A DNA stretch of 28,826 nucleotides from Pseudomonadota bacterium (lineage in GTDB: Bacteria > Pseudomonadota > Alphaproteobacteria > Caulobacterales > Caulobacteraceae). Positions 5,486-13,671 of this stretch are shown piece by piece. The translations under genes were made by a program, and so were the position numbers. The notes beneath the pieces are model-generated. The model did not search any database, was not told the DNA's origin, and saw nothing but the letters and a program-made list of their open reading frames with translations. The stretch spans positions 1 to 28,826 of the forward strand of contig JAEZEZ010000001.1 in assembly GCA_023432855.1 (NCBI GenBank), given 5' to 3'. Within the stretch, counting starts at the first letter, position 1. Every line of letters begins with the position of its first letter.

Positions 5486-8394
5486 CAGTCGCGCTCCCCG
5501 TCGGGATCGGCGCGCACGGCCTCGCTGGAGCGGGGCCGCCTGAGCGACTGGTGGGCGATGGCGATCAGGATCAGGGTCGTGGCCCCGACGACCAGGGCGA
5601 AGACCCCGAGGTCGAAGAGCACCGCCGTGGCCATGGGGATGCGGCCGAAGAAGCCGAAGTCGCCGTAGGTGAAATAGGAGGTCAGGAACGGATAGCCGAA
5701 GACCCACGAACCCAGGCCGGTGAGCAGGGCGATGAGCAGGCCCGACGCGATCCAGCGCACGGGCTCCACCCGGATGCGCGCCTCCACCCAGCGGACGCCG
5801 CCGGCCATGTAGAGCAGCACCAGCGCCACCGAGGCGGTGATCCCCGCCGCGAACCCGCCGCCCGGCAGGTCGTGGCCGCGCAGGAAGAGGTGGATGGCGA
5901 ACAGCAGGATGATGGGCACGATCAGCTGGATGATGACGCCCGGCACCATCAGGTACTCGGCCAGGGTGTGGCCGGTGCTGCGGTCGCTGCGCCGCTCGTC
6001 GATGGCCTCCTGGGCCATCTTCTGGGGCGGGGGCCGCACGCTGTCCTCGCCGGGGCGGAAGCGGCGCAGCAGGGCGAACACCGCGAGCGCCACGATGGCC
6101 AGCACCGTGATCTCGCCGAAGGTGTCGAAGCCGCGGAAGTCGACCAGGATGACGTTGACGACGTTGCGGCCGCCGCCCGCCTTGTAGGCCTGGTCGAGGA
6201 AGAACTCCGAAACCGAGGTGTCGACCGGTCGGATCATCACGGCGTAGGCGAGCACGCTCATGCCGATGCCGGCGGCCGCGGCCAGGGCGATGTCGCGGAT
6301 GCGCCGCAGCCGGACCGTGGCGGGCCGGCGCTCCTTCAGCCGCAGGCGCGGCGGCAGCCAGCGCAGGCCGAGCAGGATGAGGATGGTCGTCACCACCTCC
6401 ACCAGCAGCTGGGTGGTGGCCAGGTCCGGCGCCGAGAGCCAGACGAAGCTGACGCAGGAGACGAGCCCCGCACCGCCCATCAGCACCAGCGCCGCGAGGC
6501 GATGGAACTTGGCCAGGGCGGCCGCCCCCACGGCGCAGATCCCGCCGATCAGCCACAGGATGGCGAAGGTCGGGTCGATGGTGGACAGCACCTCGAACCC
6601 CGGCGCGATAGGCGCGCGCCATACGGCGCCCAGGGCGGCGACAAAGGCGACGATGACGATGAACAGCACCTGGGGCTGCTGGCGGTCGCCGGGGAACAGC
6701 CGCTTGATCTGGTTGGGCCCCCAGTCGCCGATGAGCTGCAGCCCGCGCTCGAAGATCAGCTTGCCGCTGAGTTTCGGCAACAGCTTGCCCGCGACGGGGA
6801 GACGGCGGCGGAAGACGAGGTAGAGGAGGCCGCCGACGACCAGGGCTCCGAGGCTCATGGTCAGGGCGAGGTTGAAGCCGTGCCAGACCTTGAGCGTGAA
6901 GGCCGGCGCGGCGTCGCCGAGCAGCGCGACGGCCGCACGCTGCAGTCCCGGCCCTACCGTCTGCGCCGGCATCACGCCGACCACGATGCAGACCAGCGCC
7001 AGCAACCCGATCGGCAGCAGCATCCAGATCGGGGGCTCGTGCGGCTTGCGGTCGAGTTCCGTGCGGGGCGCGCCGAAGAACACCCCGACCACGAAGCGCA
7101 GCGAATAGACCACCGAGAAGGTGGTCGCGATCACGGCGACGATGGCCGGCAGGGAGGCGACGGTCGGGCCGCGCGCGGCGGCCAGGGTCTCCTCGAAGAA
7201 CATCTCCTTGGACAGGAAGCCGTTCATCAGCGGCACCCCGGCCATGGCCGCCGCCGCCACCGTGGCCAACACCGTGGTCACCGGCATGAAGCGGGCAAGG
7301 CCGCCGAGCTTGCGGATGTCGCGGGTCCCGGTCTCGTGGTCGACGGCGCCGGCGGCCATGAACAGCGAGGCCTTGAAGACCCCGTGGTTGACCACGTGGA
7401 ACAGGGCCGCGACGCAGGCCAGCGGACTGTTCAGCCCGAGCAGGAAGGTGATCAGGCCCAGGTGGCTGATGGTCGACCAGGCCAGCACGCCCTTCAGGTC
7501 GTTCTGGAACATGGCCATGAACGCCCCCCACAGCAGGGTGATCAGGCCCGCGGCGGTGACGGCGAAGAACCAGCTTTCCGTCCCCGACAGCGCCGGCCAC
7601 AGCGTCATCATCAGGAAGATGCCCGCCTTCACCATGGTGGCGGAGTGCAGGTAGGCCGACACCGGCGTCGGCGCCGCCATGGCCTGGGGCAGCCAGAAGT
7701 GGAATGGGAACTGGGCGCTCTTGGTGAAGGCGCCGATGAGCACCAGCGCCAGCGCCGGGCCGTAGACCGGACTGGCCCGGATGACGTCGCCGGCGGCGAC
7801 GATGGTCGAGATGTCGTGGCTGCCGGCCACCCCGGCCAGCAGCAGGAGGCCGGCCAGCAGGCAGAGCCCGCCCGCGGAGGTGACGATCAGCGCCATGCGC
7901 GCGCCCTCGCGCGCCGCCGCGCCGCGATGCCAGTAGCCGATCAGCAGGAAGGACAGCAGGCTGGTCATCTCCCAGAAGACCACCAACTGGATGACGTTGG
8001 ACGACAGGACCACGCCGATCATGGAGCCCGAGAAGGCCAGCAGCAGCGAATAGAAGCGCGGCACCGGGTCCTCGGCGGACATGTAGTAGCGGGCGTAGAT
8101 GCTGACGAGCAGGCCGATGCCGAAGATCAGCATCAGGAACACCCAGTTCAGGCCGTTCAGCGCCAGGCCGAAGTCGAGCCCGAGCACGGGGGCCCAGGCG
8201 ACCGACCAGGCCAGCCGCTCCTCGCCCTGCATCTGCGCGGAGAGGAGGAGCGAGATGGCCAGCCCCGCCACCATGACGCCGGTGGCGAGACCCGCGGCCG
8301 TGGTGCGGGCGTTGGCCGGCAGAAACGCCGCGACGAGGCTCCCGGCGAAGGGCGCCAGCAGCAGGGCAAGCAGGGCCGGCTCAGCCCCCGGCAT
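5485..8394 (-). CDS. mrpA: Fused Mrp Na+/H+ antiporter subunits A and B (group-2 Mrp)
   Basis: The product is 969 residues. The first 780 or so form MrpA, related to NuoL. It has a multi-helix antiporter core with E142 in VVFWEMTSLLSFLLIGYW, K225 in FTKSAQFPFHFWLP and H250/K256 in SAYLHSATMVKAGIF, all matching the proton-path residues of MrpA. The MrpA C-terminal helices follow, then from about residue 815 a complete MrpB domain with the diagnostic GHDLPGGGFAAGI loop and a C-terminal FGFFGRIPMATAVLFDLGVF helix. A fused AB gene followed by C-D-E-F-G defines the group-2 Mrp operon known from alphaproteobacteria (Pha/Mrp). The complex is a secondary Na+(K+)/H+ antiporter for salt and alkaline pH tolerance. 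The ATG at 8392-8394 has only a weak ribosome-binding site. Confidence 0.95.
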   Translation of the reverse strand: MPGAEPALLALLLAPFAGSLVAAFLPANARTTAAGLATGVMVAGLAISLLLSAQMQGEERLAWSVAWAPVLGLDFGLALNGLNWVFLMLIFGIGLLVSIYARYYMSAEDPVPRFYSLLLAFSGSMIGVVLSSNVIQLVVFWEMTSLLSFLLIGYWHRGAAAREGARMALIVTSAGGLCLLAGLLLLAGVAGSHDISTIVAAGDVIRASPVYGPALALVLIGAFTKSAQFPFHFWLPQAMAAPTPVSAYLHSATMVKAGIFLMMTLWPALSGTESWFFAVTAAGLITLLWGAFMAMFQNDLKGVLAWSTISHLGLITFLLGLNSPLACVAALFHVVNHGVFKASLFMAAGAVDHETGTRDIRKLGGLARFMPVTTVLATVAAAAMAGVPLMNGFLSKEMFFEETLAAARGPTVASLPAIVAVIATTFSVVYSLRFVVGVFFGAPRTELDRKPHEPPIWMLLPIGLLALVCIVVGVMPAQTVGPGLQRAAVALLGDAAPAFTLKVWHGFNLALTMSLGALVVGGLLYLVFRRRLPVAGKLLPKLSGKLIFERGLQLIGDWGPNQIKRLFPGDRQQPQVLFIVIVAFVAALGAVWRAPIAPGFEVLSTIDPTFAILWLIGGICAVGAAALAKFHRLAALVLMGGAGLVSCVSFVWLSAPDLATTQLLVEVVTTILILLGLRWLPPRLRLKERRPATVRLRRIRDIALAAAAGIGMSVLAYAVMIRPVDTSVSEFFLDQAYKAGGGRNVVNVILVDFRGFDTFGEITVLAIVALAVFALLRRFRPGEDSVRPPPQKMAQEAIDERRSDRSTGHTLAEYLMVPGVIIQLIVPIILLFAIHLFLRGHDLPGGGFAAGITASVALVLLYMAGGVRWVEARIRVEPVRWIASGLLIALLTGLGSWVFGYPFLTSYFTYGDFGFFGRIPMATAVLFDLGVFALVVGATTLILIAIAHQSLRRPRSSEAVRADPDGERD

Positions 8395-8579
8395 CGGCGC
8401 TCGCGATGGCGCCCGGGCGGGGCCCGGAGCCTGCGTCGGATGCAGTCAGATTTGGCAAGATCATCCCCTCGATCACCTACCGGCTGGCCAGTGGAAATCA
8501 AGCGTCCCGGCCCTGCGCAGAGGGCAGAATCGCATGCGGGGCAAGGTTTTTCCACAATTGTCTCACCCAAGGTTGCGGT

Positions 8580-8611
8580 TTGATTGAAGGCCCGGGGTTC
8601 GGGGCTACATT
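8580..8611 (+). promoter_or_regulatory. Candidate housekeeping promoter of the universal stress gene
   Basis: GCTACATT (8604-8611) matches 7 of 8 positions of the Caulobacter housekeeping -10 pattern GCTANAWC. TTGATT at 8580-8585 could be a -35, but the spacing is 2-3 bases long. Transcription would start near 8617, about 40 bases before the GTG start. The 264-base region also has to hold the divergent mrp promoter, which I could not locate with confidence. Confidence 0.3.
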
Positions 8612-8658
8612 GATCATGGGTCTATCTTTCCGGCCGGGCCCCAGGATGGAGCGATGAC

Positions 8659-9531
8659 GTGAGCGAGCCGACACAGAGCCTGCCCCGAAAAATCCTTCTC
8701 GCCACCGACCTCAGCGGTCGCGGCGACCGGGCCCTGGACCGCTCGGTCCTGCTGGCTAATCGCTGGGACGCGGAGCTGGTGGTAGTCCACGCCCTGGGGC
8801 CGCATCCGCTGTCCGGCGCCGGCGACGAGCTGCCCTCGTGGCGACGGCCCCCGGACATGTCCGAACTGGTCGAGCGCCAGATCCGCGAGGATCTGCGCGA
8901 AGCCCCTCCCCGCCTGCGCGTGGCGGTCGACGAGGGTGAGCCGCTGAAGGTCATCCTCGACGCCGTCGAGCGCGAGGCGCCGGACCTCCTCGTGGTCGCC
9001 CTCGGCCATGGGCGGCTGACCGAGGGGCTGTCGCGGACGGTCGACGAGCTGTTCCGGCGCGCCCCGGTCTCCATGCTGGTGGTGAAGAAGCGTCCCAACG
9101 GGCCCTATGGCCACATCCTGGTCGGCACGGATTTCACGCCCGAAGCCATGCACGGGCTGGAGGAGACGGCGCGGCTGTTCCCCGACGCCGGCCTCGCCGT
9201 CATGCACGCCTACGAGCTGCCGTACCGGAGCTTCTACGACCCGGCCAGGGTGAGCGCCGACAGCGACCAGGCCCAGCTGGAGGCCCTGCGCGCCTGGCTC
9301 GCCCAGGCCAACCTCGACGACGAGGCCCGCCGTCACGTCATGGCGCTGGTCGAACAGGGTCCCGCCGAGCGGATGCTGAGCGCCTACGCCTTCGAGAAGC
9401 GCGCCGACCTGACCGTCATCGGCGCCTACGAGCGCGGGCGGCTGTTCCACATGGTGGTCGGCGGCAAGGGCCCCGCCATCGTCCAGAACGCTCCCGGCGA
9501 CGTACTGGTCGTGAGGGCGCGGCGGACGTAG
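8659..9531 (+). CDS. Tandem-domain universal stress protein (UspA family)
   Basis: The product is 290 residues with two Usp domains in tandem. The first (about 10-148) begins KILLATDLSGRGDRALDRSV and contains LVVALGHGRLTEGLSRTVDE. The second (about 152-288) begins ILVGTDFTPEAMHGLEE and ends LTVIGAYERGRLFHMVVGGK. A GTG start at 8659 is chosen because GGAG at 8648-8651 is well spaced and the nearby ATG at 8654 hits a stop within two codons. In the second domain the glycine-rich tail around GGKGPAIVQNAPGDVLVV resembles the nucleotide-binding loop of ATP-binding Usp proteins. The first domain lacks a clear G-x2-G-x9-G(S/T) loop. It is divergent from the Mrp operon and convergent with the symporter gene, with a palindromic repeat right after its stop. 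A role in salt, pH or starvation stress is inferred. Confidence 0.88.
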   Translation: MSEPTQSLPRKILLATDLSGRGDRALDRSVLLANRWDAELVVVHALGPHPLSGAGDELPSWRRPPDMSELVERQIREDLREAPPRLRVAVDEGEPLKVILDAVEREAPDLLVVALGHGRLTEGLSRTVDELFRRAPVSMLVVKKRPNGPYGHILVGTDFTPEAMHGLEETARLFPDAGLAVMHAYELPYRSFYDPARVSADSDQAQLEALRAWLAQANLDDEARRHVMALVEQGPAERMLSAYAFEKRADLTVIGAYERGRLFHMVVGGKGPAIVQNAPGDVLVVRARRT

Positions 9532-9540
9532 GGCGCAGCC

Positions 9541-9657
9541 GGGGACTGGATGGCGCCGCAGGCGCTTCCTGTCCCCAGAGGCGTGAAGCCGGCCCGCGGG
9601 CCAGGTATCCGCGCCGTTCGGGGACAGGAAGCAGCCGGTGGCCGCCATCCAGTCCCC
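9541..9657. repeat. Nested palindromic intergenic repeat (about 117 bases)
   Basis: The two ends (9541-9576 and 9620-9657) are imperfect inverted copies of each other, sharing GGGGACTGGATGGCG outside and CTTCCTGTCCCC inside. Each arm is also bounded by GGGGAC and GTCCCC, so it can fold alone. The middle contains the perfect 12-base palindrome GGCCCGCGGGCC (9591-9602). It fills the gap between two convergent genes (stops at 9531 and 9670) and could stop transcription from both sides. The design resembles REP/MITE-like elements. Confidence 0.8.
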
Positions 9658-9669
9658 TGATGAGCCCCC

Positions 9670-10992
9670 CTACGCCGGCGGGGCGACGGGTTCGGGCAGG
9701 TCGGGCGGGACGGCGCTGTCGTCCTCGCCGCGCGAGATGACCGTGGCGATGGCCAGGTCGCCGGTGACGTTCAGCGTCGTGCGGCACATGTCGAGGAAGC
9801 GGTCGACCCCGAGGATCAGGCCGATGCCCTCCGGCGGCACGCCGACCATGACCAGGATCATTGCCACCACCGGCAGCGAGCCGGCAGGCACCCCGGCCGT
9901 GCCGATGCCGCCCAGGATGCACACCAGCATGACCAGGAACTGCTGGCCCAGGCTGAGTTCAACGCCGAAGAACTGGGCCAGGAAGAGGACGGTGACGCCC
10001 TCGAACAGGGCGGTGCCGTTCTGGTTGGCGGTGGCCCCGACGGTGAGCACGAAGCGCGAGATCTTGCGGGGCAGCTTCAGCTCGGTCTCGGCCGCGCGCA
10101 GGGCGACCGGCAGGGTGGCGTTGGACGAGGCGGTGGAGAAGGCCACCACCATCGGCTCCTGCACGCCCCTGAAGAAGGCGAGCGGCGAGCGCGCGCCCAG
10201 CAGCCAGACCAGCAGCGGGTAGACCACGAACATGTGGATGGCCATGGCGCCGACGGCCACGCCGACATAGGCCGCCAGCCGCATCAGGAGGTCCCAGCCG
10301 AACAGGGCGGCGAGGTTGAACATCAGCGCGGCGATGGCGATGGGGGCGAAGCGGATCACGAGGTTGATCAGCTTCATGGTGACCTCGAGCACGCCCTCGA
10401 TCACCTCCTGGAGGCGGTCCGTGGAGCGGCTCCTGGCCATCACCAGCCCGACCCCGAAGAACAGGGCGAAGACCATCACCGGGAGGATCTGGTTCTCGGA
10501 CGCGGCGGTGAAGAAGTTGGACGGGATCAGCTCCAGGAAGAACTGGCCCAGCTGCACCGACTCCGGCGCATTGCCCACGATCGAGGCGGCGCCCCCGGCC
10601 CCCTGGGCCAGCAGCTGCTGGGCCAGCACCGGATCGACCCCGTCGCCCGGCCGGAACAGGTTGACCATGCCCAGGCCGATGAGCACCGCGATGGCCGAGA
10701 CCACCACGGTCAGCAGCAGGGTGCGCCCGCCGGCGCGGCCGAGCGCCTTCAGGTCCCCCATCTCGGCCACCCCGATGACGAGGGCGGAGAACAGCAGGGG
10801 GATGACCAGCATGAACAGCAGGCGCAGGAAGATCTGGCCGATGGGACCGGTGACGTTCTCGGTCACCCAGACCACCCAGGCGACGTCCGCCCCCACCGCC
10901 AGGTTCACCGCCAGCCCGCCGATGAGGCCGACGAGGAAGCCGATCAGCATCAGCCAGTGAAGCGCGATCTTGCCCGGTTGCGTGGTCTGCAT
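9670..10992 (-). CDS. Dicarboxylate/amino acid:cation symporter (DAACS, GltP/DctA-like)
   Basis: The product is 440 residues with the fold of the glutamate-transporter family: about eight membrane helices and two re-entrant hairpins. Hairpin 1 carries SSNATLPVALRAAE in place of the usual serine-rich tip. Helix 7 has ATANQNGTALFEG, matching the NMDGT Na+/substrate motif with variant residues. Helix 8 has DRFLDMCRTTLNVTGD (397-412), which keeps the substrate-contacting Asp, Arg, Thr and Asn (D401, R404, T405, N408 by GltPh alignment). A dicarboxylate or acidic amino acid substrate driven by Na+ or H+ is expected. The ATG at 10990-10992 has an AGGGGGAC ribosome-binding site. The tail is short and acidic/Pro-rich. 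The variant NQNGT site makes the coupling ion uncertain. Confidence 0.92.
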   Translation of the reverse strand: MQTTQPGKIALHWLMLIGFLVGLIGGLAVNLAVGADVAWVVWVTENVTGPIGQIFLRLLFMLVIPLLFSALVIGVAEMGDLKALGRAGGRTLLLTVVVSAIAVLIGLGMVNLFRPGDGVDPVLAQQLLAQGAGGAASIVGNAPESVQLGQFFLELIPSNFFTAASENQILPVMVFALFFGVGLVMARSRSTDRLQEVIEGVLEVTMKLINLVIRFAPIAIAALMFNLAALFGWDLLMRLAAYVGVAVGAMAIHMFVVYPLLVWLLGARSPLAFFRGVQEPMVVAFSTASSNATLPVALRAAETELKLPRKISRFVLTVGATANQNGTALFEGVTVLFLAQFFGVELSLGQQFLVMLVCILGGIGTAGVPAGSLPVVAMILVMVGVPPEGIGLILGVDRFLDMCRTTLNVTGDLAIATVISRGEDDSAVPPDLPEPVAPPA

Positions 10993-11221
10993 GGATGTCC
11001 CCCTGCCCGCGCCCTCCCCGGACGCCGCTGAGCCCCCAAGGGGGTAAACGAGCGCGCCGGGACGGGCAATGGATTGTGGACGCGGGCGGCCGGGTCGCAG
11101 GCGCCGGACCGTCCGTCACTCCACAGCCGGGCAGAGAACGACGCGCTGACCGCGCGGTTGGGTTGCGGTCGGTCAAAGTGCCCTTATCCTTGCCCCGACG
11201 GGGACAGGCGTCGAGGGGAAC

Positions 11222-12526
11222 ATGCTGACGATCTATGAACTGGCGGCGGTGCTGCTGTCGCTGTCGGCCATCTTCGGCTGGGTCAACCGTCGCTTCCTGC
11301 GGCTGCCGCACACCATCGGCCTGCTCCTTATGGGCCTTGGCTCCTCGTCATTCCTGCTGTTGACCCAAGCGCTCTTCCCGGGCCTTGAGCTGACCACCAG
11401 CCTCCAGCGGGCGATCGCTCAGATCGACTTCTACGACACCATCATGAACGGCATGCTGGCCTTCCTGCTGTTCGCCGGCGCGCTGCACGTCGATTTCGCA
11501 AAGCTGCGGGACCAAGGGTGGGCCATAGGCCTGCTGGCCACCGTCGGGGTGGTGATCTCCACCGTGGTAATCGGGGCGGTGCTTTGGCTGGTGTCCGGGC
11601 TCGTTGGCTTCCCGGTTCCACTGGCCTGGGCCCTGGTCTTCGGCGCCTTGATCTCGCCGGTCGATCCGGTGGCGGTGCTCAGCCTGCTGAGGACGGTCAA
11701 GGTGCCGGAATCCCTGAAGGCCAAGATCGCGGGGGAGGCGTTGTTCAACGACGGCGTCGCGGTGGTGGCTTTCAGCGTGCTGGTGGCGGCGGCCGTGTCC
11801 GCCGGCGCTGGCAGCGAAAGCCTCAGCCCCGTGCACATCGGAGAAATGTTGCTGGTCGAGGGCGTGGGCGGCGTGGTCTTCGGCCTGCTCGCCGGCTGGC
11901 TGGCTCAGCGGGCCATGGCCGCCATCGACGACCACGTCGTCGAGATCCTGGTTTCAGTAGCGGTGTGCGCAGCCACTTACGCCATCAGCCTCCGCTTGCA
12001 CATCTCCGGTCCCATCGCGGTGGTGGTCGCCGGCCTGATGGTCGGCAACCACGGCTCCACCATCGTCATGAGCGAGCAGGTGAAGCGTTACATGTACGCC
12101 TTCTGGGAAGTGGTGGACGAGATTCTGAACTCGGTGCTCTTCCTGCTCATCGGCCTGGAAGTGCTCGTGCTGGTCTTCGCCCCGGCCTACGCCTGGCTGG
12201 TGCTCATCAGTATCCCGGTGGTGTTGCTGGGCCGCCTCATTTCGGTGGCTGCGCCGATTACGCTGCTGTCCCTGCGGCAGACTTTCTCGCGCAGCGTGAT
12301 CCCGGTGATGACCTGGGGCGGACTTCGCGGCGGTGTCTCGGTGGCGCTGGCGCTGGCCCTGCCCGACAGCCCATACAAGCCGGTGCTGCTGGCTGCGACC
12401 TACGCGGTGGTCATCTTCTCGATCGTGGTCCAGGGCCTGAGTGTGAAATGGGTGGTCGCCAGGACCCTGCCCGCAGCGCCACCGCCGGGAGACCTGGAGC
12501 TGAAGTCGCCGACGCCGACGCCCTAG
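11222..12526 (+). CDS. CPA1-family Na+/H+ antiporter (NhaP-type)
   Basis: The product is 434 residues with about 12-13 membrane helices. Family marks include LRLPHTIGLLLMGL at the N-terminus, SPVDPVAVLSLLRTVKVPESL (145-165), the ion-binding pair N176-D177 in GEALFNDGVAVV, and TWGGLRGGVSVALALALPDS near residue 365 with the conserved Arg. It exchanges Na+ (or K+) for H+ across the inner membrane. The start at 11222 has a GAGGGGAA ribosome-binding site. Codon use is a little less G/C-extreme than its neighbours (more third-position T and A), which may hint at a different history. The stop overlaps the stop of the convergent small gene in a shared CTAG. Confidence 0.92.
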   Translation: MLTIYELAAVLLSLSAIFGWVNRRFLRLPHTIGLLLMGLGSSSFLLLTQALFPGLELTTSLQRAIAQIDFYDTIMNGMLAFLLFAGALHVDFAKLRDQGWAIGLLATVGVVISTVVIGAVLWLVSGLVGFPVPLAWALVFGALISPVDPVAVLSLLRTVKVPESLKAKIAGEALFNDGVAVVAFSVLVAAAVSAGAGSESLSPVHIGEMLLVEGVGGVVFGLLAGWLAQRAMAAIDDHVVEILVSVAVCAATYAISLRLHISGPIAVVVAGLMVGNHGSTIVMSEQVKRYMYAFWEVVDEILNSVLFLLIGLEVLVLVFAPAYAWLVLISIPVVLLGRLISVAAPITLLSLRQTFSRSVIPVMTWGGLRGGVSVALALALPDSPYKPVLLAATYAVVIFSIVVQGLSVKWVVARTLPAAPPPGDLELKSPTPTP

Positions 12527-12702
12527 ATCACCCGCCCCATGGTCAGGGCGACGGCCAGGGCGCAGAGCAGCAGGGCGGCGAGGAGCACGACGCGGCCGCC
12601 GCGGCGGCGGGGGGCGACGCGGCGGGTGCGGCCGCGCTGCATGTAGGCCAGGGGGCGGCCCTGCCCCACCTCGCTGCCGGAGATGTTGTGGCGGCGCATC
12701 AT
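12523..12702 (-). CDS. Small basic single-pass membrane protein (59 aa), unknown
   Basis: The predicted product starts MMRRHNISGSEVGQG, has a very Arg-rich stretch at about residues 23-37, and ends in one hydrophobic helix (about 38-57, VVLLAALLLCALAVALTMG) followed by RVI. GGAGGGAAGG precedes the double ATG (12700-12702 and 12697-12699) at a good distance. The start codons overlap the stop of the upstream gene (12699-12701), so translation is coupled. The Arg block before the helix predicts a cytoplasmic N-terminus by the positive-inside rule. Its TAG stop and the TAG stop of the convergent antiporter gene share a CTAG palindrome. No family is recognised. Confidence 0.65.
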   Translation of the reverse strand: MMRRHNISGSEVGQGRPLAYMQRGRTRRVAPRRRGGRVVLLAALLLCALAVALTMGRVI

Positions 12703-13268
12703 GGCCTTCCCTCCAGGATGGAGCCGCCCTGATGCGGCGCGGTGAGTTCGTCGGCGCGGTCGCGCAGGCGCGAGATGCTGCACAGCATGGTCAGGCGCAC
12801 ATCGTCGCCGGCCGGGATGCGCGGGTCGTCCCAGAGGAACTCGTTCAGGTCTGCGTCGGTCATCAGGCGCTCGGCCAGGATGCGCGGCGCCTGGGGGCCG
12901 GCCTCGGTGAGGCGGGCCTCGTAGCGGGCCACGAGGTCGAGCGCGCGATCGACCGGATGGCCGTCCTGGCCCAGCACGCGCCGGCGCAGGGCCTCGCGTT
13001 CGGCCGGATCGGCCTCGGCGCCCAGGAGGTCGTGCGGGCCGGCGTTGCCGCCGCCCTCGGTCAGGCGCTGGAAGGCGAGCGCAAGCAGCTGGTCGCGCCC
13101 CGACGGCGAGGCGGCGAGCTCCCGCATCCTGGCGGCCAGCACGGCGGCGACCTCCTCGGGCGCACGCCGGGTGAGCAGGTCGAGCCGTTCCCACCGCGCC
13201 TCGCCCAGGGCCTCTCCGGCGACCAGGGCGAGGACGTCCTCGACGGTGTCAGGCGCCAACGCGGTCAT
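12699..13268 (-). CDS. Conserved-looking protein of unknown function (189 aa)
   Basis: The start is taken at the ATG 13266-13268 (MTALAPDTVEDVLALVAG). A frame open further upstream would overlap most of the end of the rnk gene. The sequence is mostly helical, soluble, and rich in Leu, Ala, Arg and acidic residues. Its C-terminal half contains LMTDADLNEFLWDDPRIPAG (about residues 134-153) and LTMLCSISRLRDRADELTAP. There is no signal peptide, membrane segment or known motif. It overlaps the rnk stop by 20 bases and the next small membrane-protein gene by 4, so the three form a tightly coupled operon. I cannot name a family. Confidence 0.7.
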   Translation of the reverse strand: MTALAPDTVEDVLALVAGEALGEARWERLDLLTRRAPEEVAAVLAARMRELAASPSGRDQLLALAFQRLTEGGGNAGPHDLLGAEADPAEREALRRRVLGQDGHPVDRALDLVARYEARLTEAGPQAPRILAERLMTDADLNEFLWDDPRIPAGDDVRLTMLCSISRLRDRADELTAPHQGGSILEGRP

Positions 13269-13671
13269 GGGCGTTCTCCACATCGACGAGTCGGACGGCA
13301 TGGGTGCGGCCGCCGGCGTCGGTCCAGGCGAACTCGGCGCCGCGCACGAGGCCGATCAGGGCGGCGCCGACCGGCGACAGCACCGAGATGCGGCCCTGGT
13401 CGATGTCGGCGTCCTGCGGCTCGACCAGGCGCACGACGCGCACCTGGGCCGTGGCCGGGTCCTCGAAGGTGACGAGGCTGCCCAGACGGACGAACCGCTC
13501 GGGCGACTCCCCTTCGCGCACGACGACGGCGCGTTCGAGCTCGGCCTGCAGAAGCCGCGCGCCGGGCAGGCGTCCCTCGTGGTCGCCGACCAGTTCATAC
13601 AGCCGGTCGAGGTCGGCCTCGGTGACGTAGATCTGCGGCGGGGGCTGGGCGTGGGCGGCGGGTTGCGACAT
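13249..13671 (-). CDS. rnk: Rnk / GreA-GreB C-terminal domain elongation-factor-like protein
   Basis: The product is 140 residues. An N-terminal helical hairpin segment (about 15-55) precedes a GreA/GreB C-terminal FKBP-like domain (about 56-132) with FVRLGSLVTFED, VRLVEPQDADIDQGRISVLSPVGAALIGLVRGAEF and a final VRLVDVE strand. The S-x-LSPVG-AL-G block is diagnostic of Rnk. Unlike GreA it lacks the long coiled-coil with acidic tip, so it should bind RNA polymerase near the secondary channel without RNA-cleavage activity. The start is the ATG at 13669-13671, 7 bases after a GGAGA ribosome-binding site. It is the first gene of a three-gene overlapping operon. Family name follows nucleoside diphosphate kinase regulator usage; the physiological target here is unknown. 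Confidence 0.88.
   Translation of the reverse strand: MSQPAAHAQPPPQIYVTEADLDRLYELVGDHEGRLPGARLLQAELERAVVVREGESPERFVRLGSLVTFEDPATAQVRVVRLVEPQDADIDQGRISVLSPVGAALIGLVRGAEFAWTDAGGRTHAVRLVDVENAHDRVGA

Noticed and set aside
8381..8464. Possible 27-codon leader peptide (minus strand) overlapping the mrpAB start
   Set aside because: It has a purine-rich GAGGGG but with no spacing to its ATG, and no sign of coding bias; kept only as a possibility for coupling.
5551..8583. Plus-strand open frame of about 1010 codons opposite mrpAB
   Set aside because: It is antisense to a gene with clear conserved residues, has a low-complexity Gln/Asp/Gly/Arg composition, no domain and no ribosome-binding site; such shadows are normal at this GC content.
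11033..11044. CCCCCAAGGGGG inverted repeat upstream of the symporter gene
   Set aside because: The two-base loop and short stem, without a T-run or conserved partner, are expected by chance in GC-rich DNA.
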